The position numbers and the translations under genes are program-made. Positions 1-5,826 of a stretch of 5,826 nucleotides of DNA are shown one piece after another. Positions within the stretch are counted from its first letter, which is position 1; each line of letters starts with the position of its first letter. This DNA comes from an uncultured bacterium (GTDB lineage Bacteria > Bacillota > Limnochordia > DTU080 > JAAYLA01), in the NCBI GenBank assembly GCA_937983075.1, contig CALKAQ010000048.1:1-5826 (forward strand), written 5' to 3'. The notes under the pieces were generated by a model. That model had not been told where the DNA came from. It made no database searches and saw only the letters and a list, made by a program, of their open reading frames with translations.

Positions 1-163
1 CATCAAACTCTTGCTTTGTCACATACTCAGCAGGTTCGTACAACTCAGCATAGCCCGCAGCTATTAGCCGCTTAGCATCTGCCTCTTGGCACTCGATTAC
101 CTGCCCAGCCCGGGCCGCGGTGCTGCTGGTGGTCATGCGCAAACGCACTAATTTTTTGCTCAC
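1..163 (-). CDS. Small phage protein downstream of capsid gene, unrecognised, 3' part outside window
   Basis: An open frame starts at GTG (163-161) and runs 54 codons without a stop to the left window edge, so the protein is incomplete at its C-terminus. It begins MSKKLVRLRM and contains a stretch reading AGQVIECQEADAKRLIAAGY at about residues 19-38. That pattern (a Gly-x-Val-x-Glu turn, then an Ala/Asp-rich helix ending in Leu-Ile-x-x-Gly-x-Ala-Glu) resembles short proteins I know from positions just after the capsid gene in HK97-type head cassettes, where the head-tail connector genes follow. I cannot assign a function. The start is supported by a Shine-Dalgarno site (AAGGGGTGA) four bases upstream. 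The nearest in-frame ATG, codon 10, has no such site. The gene is co-oriented with the capsid gene and lies 53 bases after it, separated by a hairpin. The reading frame and start are well supported; the role is open. Confidence 0.72.
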   Translation of the reverse strand, partial: MSKKLVRLRMTTSSTAARAGQVIECQEADAKRLIAAGYAELYEPAEYVTKQEFD

Positions 164-167
164 ATTA

Positions 168-176
168 TCACCCCTT
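168..176 (-). promoter_or_regulatory. Ribosome binding site fixing a GTG start
   Basis: AAGGGGTGA on the minus strand ends four bases before GTG 163-161. It supports this GTG over the in-frame ATG at codon 10 of the small downstream gene. Confidence 0.6.
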
Positions 177-186
177 GCGAATGGGA

Positions 187-209
187 GAGGGCGGTTTTAT
201 ACCGCCCTC
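187..209 (-). terminator. GC-rich hairpin just after the capsid gene (no U-tract)
   Basis: A perfect 9-bp inverted repeat (GAGGGCGGT / ACCGCCCTC) encloses a 5-base A/T loop. It begins seven bases after the capsid stop codon. Neither strand has a run of T after the stem, so it does not meet the classic intrinsic terminator pattern. Because the operon continues with a gene 24 bases further on, the hairpin may be a leaky attenuator or an mRNA 3'-end protector that raises capsid message relative to downstream genes. The stem is seen directly; the role is inferred. Confidence 0.5.
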
Positions 210-216
210 ACTCGTT

Positions 217-1512
217 CTAAGATGCTGGATGCTGCAACGCCTTAATCGGATTGGTACCAGCGTCTAAGAGTGCACCGTCATGCCGGCTGAACGCCAAGAA
301 TGCAACCTGCCCATACTCGGCGTATACTTCGTCCAGACGTACAAGCGTAATGTCCATGACGTCGCGGATGTAGTACTTGCTGAAGTCGCCGAAGAGTACG
401 CTCTTGGCGCCGGGTTCCATCACCGGCATGTGAGTATTGATCACGTACCGGTAGCCGAGGATTGTGTCCGGTTCACGTACAGCAATGCCAGGCAGCCACA
501 ACGGCCGGCCCTCCGCGTCGCGGAGTTTTTTGAGTTCGCGCAAGGTCTGGTCGTTGAACATAAACTCTGCCTGCCCGCGATATGCCGGGTCTACCGAGTG
601 CACAAGGTCCACAAGCTCAAGGTCGGTAATTGCTGCTTCTGATGCTGCAGTGACGCCCACCGGCGCCATGGTGACGACACCGCGCGGTTGCCCACTGCCG
701 GTGCCCACGGTAAAATGCCGGTTGGTGATACGTCCGATTCTCTCGCCCAGTTTCTGTGCGATGTAAGAGGGTAGGTCGAAAGCGCTGTCCTGCAGGAGCT
801 GATAGGACACCCGGATCGATTTGGAGCTGTACATGTACGCCCCAAGGGTCTCCTGACCGAAAGCGATGTCCTGCTCGGGCACCTTCTCAGTTGGATTTTC
901 TGAGATAATAATGCCTTCATTGTCCGTGTCGTTGGCAGTCGGCATTGGCAAGGGCTCACCACTCGCCGTGCGCAAGATGGACGTCCGTGCCTGACGCATG
1001 CCACCGAAGGTCAGCATTGCATCTTCCAGCGCACGATAGAAACCCTGCGGCACGGTGTAACCGCCTGCAGTGCCAGGGGCAGTACCCAGCGCCCGTTGTT
1101 CTCTCAGATTCGGCAGTATCAAGCGCAACTCACGTTCTGGCATAAACGCCATGCGCAGATTGAATCGTTTTGACTGCCGCTCATCCTCATTTAACAACCA
1201 TTCACGTATTTTTTTGTCAACGACGTCATCGATGTTGTGGGTTTCAGAGCCACCAAAAGCGTCTCCGGCATCCTGCAGACCAGCAATGCGCCCGGCAGAT
1301 TCGGATAGCTGCTTGCTCAAGTCATGATGGCGCTCAAGTCGCTCAATTTCCCGCTGCAACTTCTCCATCTCATTGTGGATCTGGTCCACTTGCTGAGATT
1401 CCTCCGCGGTTAAATCACGCCCCTCGGAGGCAGCTCGTTCGATAACCTCATTGGCTTGGTTCCAGAGGTTAGCCCTCTTTTCCCTCAGTTCTTTTGCTAG
1501 TTCCAAAGACAC
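217..1512 (-). CDS. HK97-family phage major capsid protein
   Basis: This 431-residue protein forms the icosahedral head shell. Residues 1-75 are strongly helical and charged (predicted coiled coil: repeated Glu/Lys/Arg with Leu/Ile, e.g. EMEKLQREIERLE at 48-60). This is the delta domain that acts as an internal scaffold in phages lacking a scaffold gene. The mature shell domain probably starts near residues 140-150 (LGTAPGTAGGYTVP), the usual position just after the maturation cleavage. E-loop-like sequence follows at about 175-230. SYQLLQDSAFDLPSYI (236-251) and VGTGSGQPRGVV (269-280) are typical of the Phage_capsid family (HK97 gp5 fold). The A/P-domain segments follow, ending near AEYGQVAFLAFSRHDGAL (398-415). 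Length is normal for an uncleaved precursor. The start is GTG, preceded at eight bases by AAGGAGG. The protease gene lies immediately upstream. Whether HK97-type Lys-Asn crosslinks form cannot be decided from sequence alone. Confidence 0.96.
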   Translation of the reverse strand: MSLELAKELREKRANLWNQANEVIERAASEGRDLTAEESQQVDQIHNEMEKLQREIERLERHHDLSKQLSESAGRIAGLQDAGDAFGGSETHNIDDVVDKKIREWLLNEDERQSKRFNLRMAFMPERELRLILPNLREQRALGTAPGTAGGYTVPQGFYRALEDAMLTFGGMRQARTSILRTASGEPLPMPTANDTDNEGIIISENPTEKVPEQDIAFGQETLGAYMYSSKSIRVSYQLLQDSAFDLPSYIAQKLGERIGRITNRHFTVGTGSGQPRGVVTMAPVGVTAASEAAITDLELVDLVHSVDPAYRGQAEFMFNDQTLRELKKLRDAEGRPLWLPGIAVREPDTILGYRYVINTHMPVMEPGAKSVLFGDFSKYYIRDVMDITLVRLDEVYAEYGQVAFLAFSRHDGALLDAGTNPIKALQHPAS

Positions 1513-1629
1513 TGCTTTTTCCTCCTTAGCCAGATTTTTGGTCTAGCAGTTCTGCGCCCCGATGGTGACGCTTACGCTGCTATGTGTAAGGCCCGTACTG
1601 CCCCATGGCGCAGCCGTGGCTAGGTTGCG
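1513..1629 (-). other. 117-base capsid leader with near-palindrome
   Basis: This is the only sizeable gap among the four complete junctions' upstream genes; the other gaps upstream of it are 14-17 bases. Apart from the capsid ribosome binding site it holds a 16-base near-palindrome at 1598-1613 (CTGCCCCA/TGGCGCAG, one mismatch) and a weak 5-bp stem at 1571-1575/1586-1590. I see no convincing -35/-10 promoter pair on the minus strand and no T-run terminator. An eight-codon ATG frame at 1606-1580 lacks a ribosome binding site. The gap may be a spacer, an mRNA leader or the remnant of a lost small gene. Confidence 0.4.
1521..1527 (-). promoter_or_regulatory. Consensus ribosome binding site of the capsid gene
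   Basis: A full AAGGAGG lies eight bases before the GTG start at 1512. It is the best Shine-Dalgarno match in the window, in keeping with the high output needed for capsid protein. It also fixes the non-ATG start. Confidence 0.8.
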
Positions 1630-2280
1630 TTAAAGAGTCGCCTTGAGTTCATAGTGCCGTTTCAAACGGCACATCATAGTTGTCCTTGCTTCGGTGTCAG
1701 GGCCCGATTTTTCGGGTTCTGCCGGCTCCGGCTCAGACCCCGCCTGCTTAGCACTGCGCCATTCATCGATATGTGCCTCGCGACTCGACCTCATGCTAGC
1801 GGTAGTACTGATAAAAGCCGGGTCTGTCACGGGCCCGATCTCATAAAGCATCAGCTTGTTAATCTCGCGGTGGACAACTCCGTTTTCGTCCTCCCACATC
1901 CGGTCGCCACCTTTAGGGACAACAAACGTGAAGCTTGAACCCTTCACGTTCCCCCTTTCAAGATTCACAGTCAAGTCCCGGCCGTAAGATGTGGGCGGTA
2001 TAGGGACTTCATATTCGATGCCGCGTTCAGTCTCTCGCACAGTCAGCGGTGGTGTGCTTTCCGTAGTAGCAAGCACCATGTTCGGGTCGTGGTTAAAATA
2101 CGACTTCACAACTGGTGCAAACTCTACAGCCCCTCGGCTGATCTTCTCGCGATAACCGGGCCATAACTCTTCCCAGCGGTCATATACCACCCCGAGGCCT
2201 ACGACCCGTTGTTCTTGGCCTTCGCCGGCCGCTCTGACCTCAGCCTTGATAACCGCCCTCTCTATCCTTTCCTGGGGCAT
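1630..2280 (-). CDS. HK97-family prohead (maturation) protease
   Basis: This 216-residue serine protease belongs to the phage prohead protease family (HK97 gp4-like, peptidase U35/S78). Such enzymes are packaged in the immature head and remove the capsid delta domains before DNA packaging. Visible family landmarks are the opening beta region RVVGLGVVYDR (25-35), the putative catalytic His64 in YFNHD, the Ser115/Ser116 pair in VKGSSFTF (112-119), and YEIGPVTDPAF (146-156), which matches the family's conserved E-x-x-x-V-T-x-P-A stretch. Residues 178-200 are a Pro/Glu-rich linker. The basic tail CRLKRHYEL (204-212) resembles the C-terminal tail of many relatives, which is often removed by self-cleavage. 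The ATG start follows GGAGG by nine bases. The portal stop codon lies only 17 bases upstream, and the substrate gene (capsid) is next downstream. Which of the two serines is the nucleophile cannot be settled here. Confidence 0.94.
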   Translation of the reverse strand: MPQERIERAVIKAEVRAAGEGQEQRVVGLGVVYDRWEELWPGYREKISRGAVEFAPVVKSYFNHDPNMVLATTESTPPLTVRETERGIEYEVPIPPTSYGRDLTVNLERGNVKGSSFTFVVPKGGDRMWEDENGVVHREINKLMLYEIGPVTDPAFISTTASMRSSREAHIDEWRSAKQAGSEPEPAEPEKSGPDTEARTTMMCRLKRHYELKATL

Positions 2281-2288
2281 ACCTCACA

Positions 2289-2295
2289 CCCTCCC
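2289..2295 (-). promoter_or_regulatory. Ribosome binding site of the protease gene in the portal-protease junction
   Basis: GGGAGGG lies eight bases before ATG 2280-2278 and directly after the portal TAA (2300-2298). The whole 17-base gap serves as the initiation region, so translation of portal and protease is probably coupled. Confidence 0.65.
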
Positions 2296-2297
2296 CC

Positions 2298-4286
2298 TTA
2301 TCCTGGTACAATGTTGCAAATACACCCCTCGTGCAATGGCGGGCCACCAATTGGCTCACCGATGATGAGCTTATCTGTGCCTGACCCGACAGCGTCGCCC
2401 TCGGTCAAGAAATAGCTGCGAGTCGGCACCCGCTTCCCGTCCAGCTCCTTGCACAGGGGACAAGCATCCGGGTTTGCTTTCCACACCAAGGCCGCAACGC
2501 CGGCCGTCTGCCAGGCCCACCTTGCGGCTCCGCTTGCTACTCGTACAACCTCGCGATTCGCCACCCTGCTGGGGCGCTTCTCCTCCCACTCGTCAATGCG
2601 GGTAGACAGCGTTTCTTCCAGCTCATCCAATGCCGTATTCTCCAGCAGTTTCCGAAGTTCGCTGATAGAGATGGCAACCTCCCGGCGGGCCAGATTCTGA
2701 GTATAGGCATCCACAAACGCAGTAATGTCTACCTGGTCAGCCCCTACCTCGTCGAAGGCGGCGTCTGCCACAACAGAGGACAGCGCATACACCAGAGGTC
2801 TCATGATGCGGTAAATTCTGTTTTGGTGGCCTGGGTAGAACTCATTGAGCCAGTCGTCTAGTGAACGGATCGGGTCGGCATCCTGCAGTGCTCTGTTCAG
2901 GGCACGGCCGAGTGCCTGCACCTCTGGGCGGATGAAGCGCCGAGCACCGTCTTCAAAGGCAGGGCGGTGTGCATCGCGTAGGTTCTGCCGGATTTTCAAC
3001 GCCCGTTCCTCCAACTCCCGGCTTCTGCTGGCCCTAGGCAGCGATCGCTGTGGAGCTGGCAGGTCTTCTGGGTTTCGCTCCACCATCTGGTCAATCGGCG
3101 CCTGGTTAAGCGGCATGAAGTAGTACTTGCCCATGCCGTCCGGCAGTGGGTTCATCTCAAACAGCTCCCGCCACTCGTCGGCGTTGATTATGCCGTTCCG
3201 GCGCTGAATCTCCAATATCTCTGCCTGCGACTTCAGGTCGCCGCGCAAAAGCGCGCTCATGTTGTATTTGGCATAGAAGCGGCCTCGCTCCGACTCGGAA
3301 AAGAGGTCCCAGTTGACCGCATCTTCTTCCCGTTCCAACCAGGGGGCGATGGTGAACTTCGCGAACGCGACGAGGAACTGGCTGATGGCGGTTCCCCAAG
3401 TCGTGGCCCCCTCGGTTTTTTGGAGCAGAATCGGGTTGATGTTCAGAATCCGGGCAACCTCGTCAATCTGGAGCGACCTGGTTTCAAGAAACTGGGCCTC
3501 TTCGGGCGGCAGTGAGATAGGCTCGAATTTCATTCCGCCCCAGAGTACCGCTGTCCTCTGCGCCCTAGTCAACCCAGTATGGAGCTGGTTCCACTCCTCT
3601 TTCAGTCTTACATGTTCCTCTTTGGATAGTTTGCTAGGATGCACTAGGACTCCCGACGGCCGTCCCGAATTGCCGAAGAACCGGGCGCCGTACTCGTTGG
3701 CAGCGATGGTTAGACCCAAGCTGTCCCGAAACAGCTTGATGACGTTATAGCCCCTAAGGCCATCGAACCCTAAGCCCGGTACATGCAGTACCCGATCGGC
3801 GGCCAAATACACTTTGGCACCGCCGACAATCGTCCAGTACACCTTCTCGCCGTTCTTCACTTCCACGCCGGTGCGGTCGGGCAATAGCGGCCACAAGGCG
3901 ATGGGCCTGCCCGCATTGTCCCGCTCAATCTCCGCATAGCTGTTACCCCAGGTCAAAACGTGCGCTACCCGGATTTCCTTGAAAGTGTACGGAGTCATAT
4001 ACGGATTAGGCCGTACATGCAGAAGCCTGTACACCGGGTGCTCCCTCGCCAGCCGGCGGCCCTGATCGGTGCGCTCAAAAACCTCAAAAGGCAGGCCCGC
4101 AATGGTTTGGCTAATAATGCGCACCCCGTTCCAGAACGCGGTGATCCCCAGCGCCTTTTCCGGCGTCACGCTCACCCCCGTTGGACCCGGCGCAGCCCCG
4201 AATAACTCCTGCACCTCGCGGGACACGTCTTTAAGGGCAGACCGCTTGTCTCTTCGCTGAAACAATCGTTCTAAGAAACCTCTCAT
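2298..4286 (-). CDS. Phage portal protein with fused C-terminal MuF-like minor head domain
   Basis: The 662-residue protein is much longer than usual HK97-type portals (roughly 400-450). Residues 1 to about 400 are the portal: basic N-terminus MRGFLERLFQRR, then LGITAFWNGVRIISQTIAGLPFEVF (46-70), HPVYRLLHVRPNPYMT (83-98), the GNSYAEI strand (114-120), FFGNSGRPSGVL (203-214), and the stem/crown region ending near YYFMPLNQAP. Portals form the dodecameric vertex through which DNA enters. A Pro/Arg-rich linker (about 404-424) leads to a mainly helical segment (about 425-600). The end, CPLC (609-612) ... PPLHEGCIC (649-657), matches the C-terminal Cys/His signature of Phage_Mu_F (SPP1 gp7 / Mu gpF-like) minor head proteins. 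No separate MuF gene follows, which supports a real fusion. Start: an ATG six bases upstream (4292) abuts GAGGG with no spacing, whereas ATG 4286 lies six bases from it, so I prefer 4286. The 664-residue alternative remains possible. Confidence 0.93.
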   Translation of the reverse strand: MRGFLERLFQRRDKRSALKDVSREVQELFGAAPGPTGVSVTPEKALGITAFWNGVRIISQTIAGLPFEVFERTDQGRRLAREHPVYRLLHVRPNPYMTPYTFKEIRVAHVLTWGNSYAEIERDNAGRPIALWPLLPDRTGVEVKNGEKVYWTIVGGAKVYLAADRVLHVPGLGFDGLRGYNVIKLFRDSLGLTIAANEYGARFFGNSGRPSGVLVHPSKLSKEEHVRLKEEWNQLHTGLTRAQRTAVLWGGMKFEPISLPPEEAQFLETRSLQIDEVARILNINPILLQKTEGATTWGTAISQFLVAFAKFTIAPWLEREEDAVNWDLFSESERGRFYAKYNMSALLRGDLKSQAEILEIQRRNGIINADEWRELFEMNPLPDGMGKYYFMPLNQAPIDQMVERNPEDLPAPQRSLPRASRSRELEERALKIRQNLRDAHRPAFEDGARRFIRPEVQALGRALNRALQDADPIRSLDDWLNEFYPGHQNRIYRIMRPLVYALSSVVADAAFDEVGADQVDITAFVDAYTQNLARREVAISISELRKLLENTALDELEETLSTRIDEWEEKRPSRVANREVVRVASGAARWAWQTAGVAALVWKANPDACPLCKELDGKRVPTRSYFLTEGDAVGSGTDKLIIGEPIGGPPLHEGCICNIVPG

Positions 4287-4292
4287 TTGCAT

Positions 4293-4297
4293 CCCTC
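4293..4297 (-). promoter_or_regulatory. Ribosome binding site deciding the portal start
   Basis: GAGGG at 4297-4293 touches the ATG at 4292-4290 but stands at a normal six-base distance from the in-frame ATG at 4286-4284. The site therefore favours the second ATG. It lies just after the terminase stop TGA (4303-4301), so the two genes are likely translationally coupled. Confidence 0.6.
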
Positions 4298-4300
4298 ACA

Positions 4301-5826
4301 TCAAAGTACAAACAGTCCTGCTTCCTGCTCTTCGAGGGCACCAGCCGCAATTGCGTCCGTCCTCGCCTCCCAAGACAAGACAGCCGCCATCGCCGCGTCA
4401 ATCTTGTGCGGGGAATCATTCCGCTCTTTACGAATAAGCCACAGGGGTCGGCCCTCGTCGTCTCGCTGGGGCAGATCGTGCCTGCGGGCGTTACCAATGT
4501 GTCTGATCAACTGTTCATCACCGCTGTGGGAGATCCTGCCCTCTTCGATGGCCGTCGCAAAGTTTTCTAAGGCGTAAGCCATCTGCTTGCGACGGTTAGT
4601 CCACCACTCAATAACTTTGGTCTCGCCATACCGTCCCTGCCAGGAAGCTACCCAGGACTGCCAGTAGGGCGGGTCCACGTACATCCGCCAGACATCATAG
4701 TGTTCGAATAGATCGGCAATAACGGCATCCACCTCATCGGATGGCACTTGCCAATCACTCTCCTGCCCCATTGGGCACTCCCACAGACCAGCGAGCCATT
4801 GATAGCCGGATTCCACGTGCGTGCATACAATCGCCGTAGCATCGTGGAACTGAGAACCATCGAAACCGATAGTAATCAAATCACCATCCTTAACAGGCGA
4901 TTTGTCCGTGGCAAGCTCCCGCCAGCGCTCCACGTTGAAAGCCTGCTGGCCGCCTTTGACCAACTGATTAAGCCACACCCGGCGAAAATATTGCCGGTCT
5001 GTGGTCGGGTCCTTCCAAAAGGAGACGATTGCGTCTATATCCCGCCAGGACGCTGCGGCACCTGAGGCCTCGATGATGGCCGCCCTGATACCCTTGTCTG
5101 TCTCAAGGTCATGCTCTTCGTCCGCAAAACGCCAATAAAAGAATAGGTGCGAATCTTTAGCTTTACCCGAATGAATTGCCCGGGCATATTCGATGGCATC
5201 CTCTGCTATTGACCCGGCCCCTGGCTCTGGTGCTGTTGTGACTTCCAAAATCCAAGGGTCCGCCAGTTTACGCTTTGGCAGGTTAGCCATCATGGTCTGA
5301 TGCGCTTGCCTCAGCCTTGGAGAAGTCCACCAGTGAATTTCATCCGCAACTTGAAACGTCGTCCTGGCACCGTCCCGTGCACTCGGGCTGGTGGACAGAG
5401 ACACCGCTTTGCCATCCCCCCGCCGCCGCATAATGCGCTCAATGCCGATGTCGAAATCATCCCGCAGGGGAGACTCTTCCAGGATGACCTTGAGCGCCCC
5501 GTATGCCAGTTCGTCAGATTGCTCCTCGGTGTACGCGACGAGCGGGATGTACGGGTCCGTCACGGGTCCGCCGATCGGTTCACCATTTCGCGTCCATCCG
5601 ACCGTCCGCACCGGAGCCTCCGGGTGCAACTCGCAGGCCGCAATCCATGCAGCCAGCTCTGTTTTCCCCACGCCTTTAGGCAAACAAAGCACCACCCGTT
5701 TAAACCGGCGCCGGCCGGCCAGCGGGTGATTTTTTGGATAAACTTCATACATTCGCCAGATTAAGGCCCGCTTCTCATCATCCAGTCGCACTGGCTGACC
5801 GCGCAGGTCACCTGGGCCATAGACCA
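4301..5826 (-). CDS. terL: Phage terminase large subunit, 5' end outside window
   Basis: The frame is open to the right edge, so the true start is not in the window. A GTG at 5791 could be read as a start, but eleven more codons upstream (ending YGPGDLRGQP) continue a terminase-like N-terminus and no ribosome binding site precedes that GTG. Counting from it as residue 1: Walker A LPKGVGKT (37-44), Walker B-like FQVADEIHWW (146-155, Asp150/Glu151), and motif III-like TTAPEP (185-190) form the ATPase that powers DNA translocation. The C-terminal RNase H-like nuclease cuts concatemers, with likely metal ligands Asp311 (GFDGSQFHDATA), Asp373 (YVDPPYW) and Asp465 (KIDAAMAAVLSWEA). All motifs are intact, so the protein should be active. 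The small subunit gene is expected beyond the right edge. The TGA stop lies 14 bases before the preferred portal start. Terminase_1-like families fit; I cannot tell the exact packaging type (cos or pac) from this sequence. Confidence 0.95.
   Translation of the reverse strand, partial: VYGPGDLRGQPVRLDDEKRALIWRMYEVYPKNHPLAGRRRFKRVVLCLPKGVGKTELAAWIAACELHPEAPVRTVGWTRNGEPIGGPVTDPYIPLVAYTEEQSDELAYGALKVILEESPLRDDFDIGIERIMRRRGDGKAVSLSTSPSARDGARTTFQVADEIHWWTSPRLRQAHQTMMANLPKRKLADPWILEVTTAPEPGAGSIAEDAIEYARAIHSGKAKDSHLFFYWRFADEEHDLETDKGIRAAIIEASGAAASWRDIDAIVSFWKDPTTDRQYFRRVWLNQLVKGGQQAFNVERWRELATDKSPVKDGDLITIGFDGSQFHDATAIVCTHVESGYQWLAGLWECPMGQESDWQVPSDEVDAVIADLFEHYDVWRMYVDPPYWQSWVASWQGRYGETKVIEWWTNRRKQMAYALENFATAIEEGRISHSGDEQLIRHIGNARRHDLPQRDDEGRPLWLIRKERNDSPHKIDAAMAAVLSWEARTDAIAAGALEEQEAGLFVL

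Noticed and set aside
493..513. Peptide EGRPLWL in the capsid protein, repeated in the terminase (4436-4456)
   Set aside because: Short match with differing flanks; no longer nucleotide repeat supports recombination or duplication.
280..642. 120-codon plus-strand open frame opposite the capsid gene
   Set aside because: Fully antisense to conserved capsid sequence; no plausible ribosome binding site or domain.
1580..1606. Eight-codon ATG frame in the capsid leader
   Set aside because: Very short, no ribosome binding site, and no sign of a leader-peptide design such as repeated regulatory codons.
2340..2360. Peptide GEPIGGP in the portal C-terminus, repeated in the terminase (5564-5584)
   Set aside because: The surrounding sequences are unrelated and each fits its own family context; a seven-residue Gly/Pro match is likely coincidence.
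3039..3050. Perfect 12-base palindrome CAGCGATCGCTG, containing the cyanobacterial HIP1 core
   Set aside because: Only one occurrence was found in the window, inside the portal linker coding sequence. HIP1 would be expected to recur, so this is best explained by chance.
3084..3086. Possible internal ATG to make a separate MuF protein from the portal gene
   Set aside because: No Shine-Dalgarno sequence lies at a suitable distance upstream, so independent initiation is not supported.
3313..3750. 145-codon open frame on the plus strand
   Set aside because: It lies wholly inside the portal gene in antisense. The portal reading has clear family motifs, while this frame has no recognisable domain. 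It is a GC-driven shadow.
5300..5764. 154-codon plus-strand open frame opposite the terminase
   Set aside because: Antisense to the conserved terminase ATPase region. The product is rich in Arg/Pro with no family motif, typical of a shadow frame.
5789..5791. GTG as the true terminase start
   Set aside because: The frame stays open to the window edge with terminase-like residues upstream, and no ribosome binding site precedes this GTG. The gene is better read as truncated by the window.

Overview
This window is the head-assembly part of a tailed-phage (siphovirus-like, HK97-type) late operon, most simply read as a prophage or phage segment. Every gene lies on the minus strand, so transcription runs from the right end of the window to the left. 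In that order the genes are: large terminase subunit (5' end cut off by the window edge, 5826-4301), portal protein with a fused C-terminal MuF-like minor head domain (4286-2298), prohead maturation protease (2280-1630), HK97-fold major capsid protein (1512-217), and the start of a small unrecognised protein (163-1, cut off by the left edge). This is the canonical order terL - portal - protease - capsid - head-tail connector region.

The genes form one assembly pathway. The capsid protein, with its N-terminal delta (scaffold-like) segment, assembles on the dodecameric portal. The protease is packaged inside and trims the delta segments. The terminase then docks on the portal and pumps in DNA. 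No separate scaffold gene and no separate minor head (MuF) gene is present. The delta segment accounts for the first absence and the portal-MuF fusion for the second.

The first three genes are packed with gaps of about 15 bases that carry the next ribosome binding site, which suggests translational coupling. The gap before the capsid gene is larger (117 bases, strong AAGGAGG site, GTG start). A 9-bp GC-rich hairpin sits just after the capsid stop codon.

Host: the strong, close-to-consensus Shine-Dalgarno sites, the moderate-to-high GC content judged by eye, and the protein style suggest a phage of a moderately GC-rich Firmicute (Clostridia-like) or similar bacterium. This is an inference with low confidence. 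No host genes, tRNA, integrase, att site, CRISPR array or insertion sequence is visible. I find no clearly novel system here. The most notable features are the portal-MuF fusion with its Cys/His motif and the RNA structure flanking the capsid gene.
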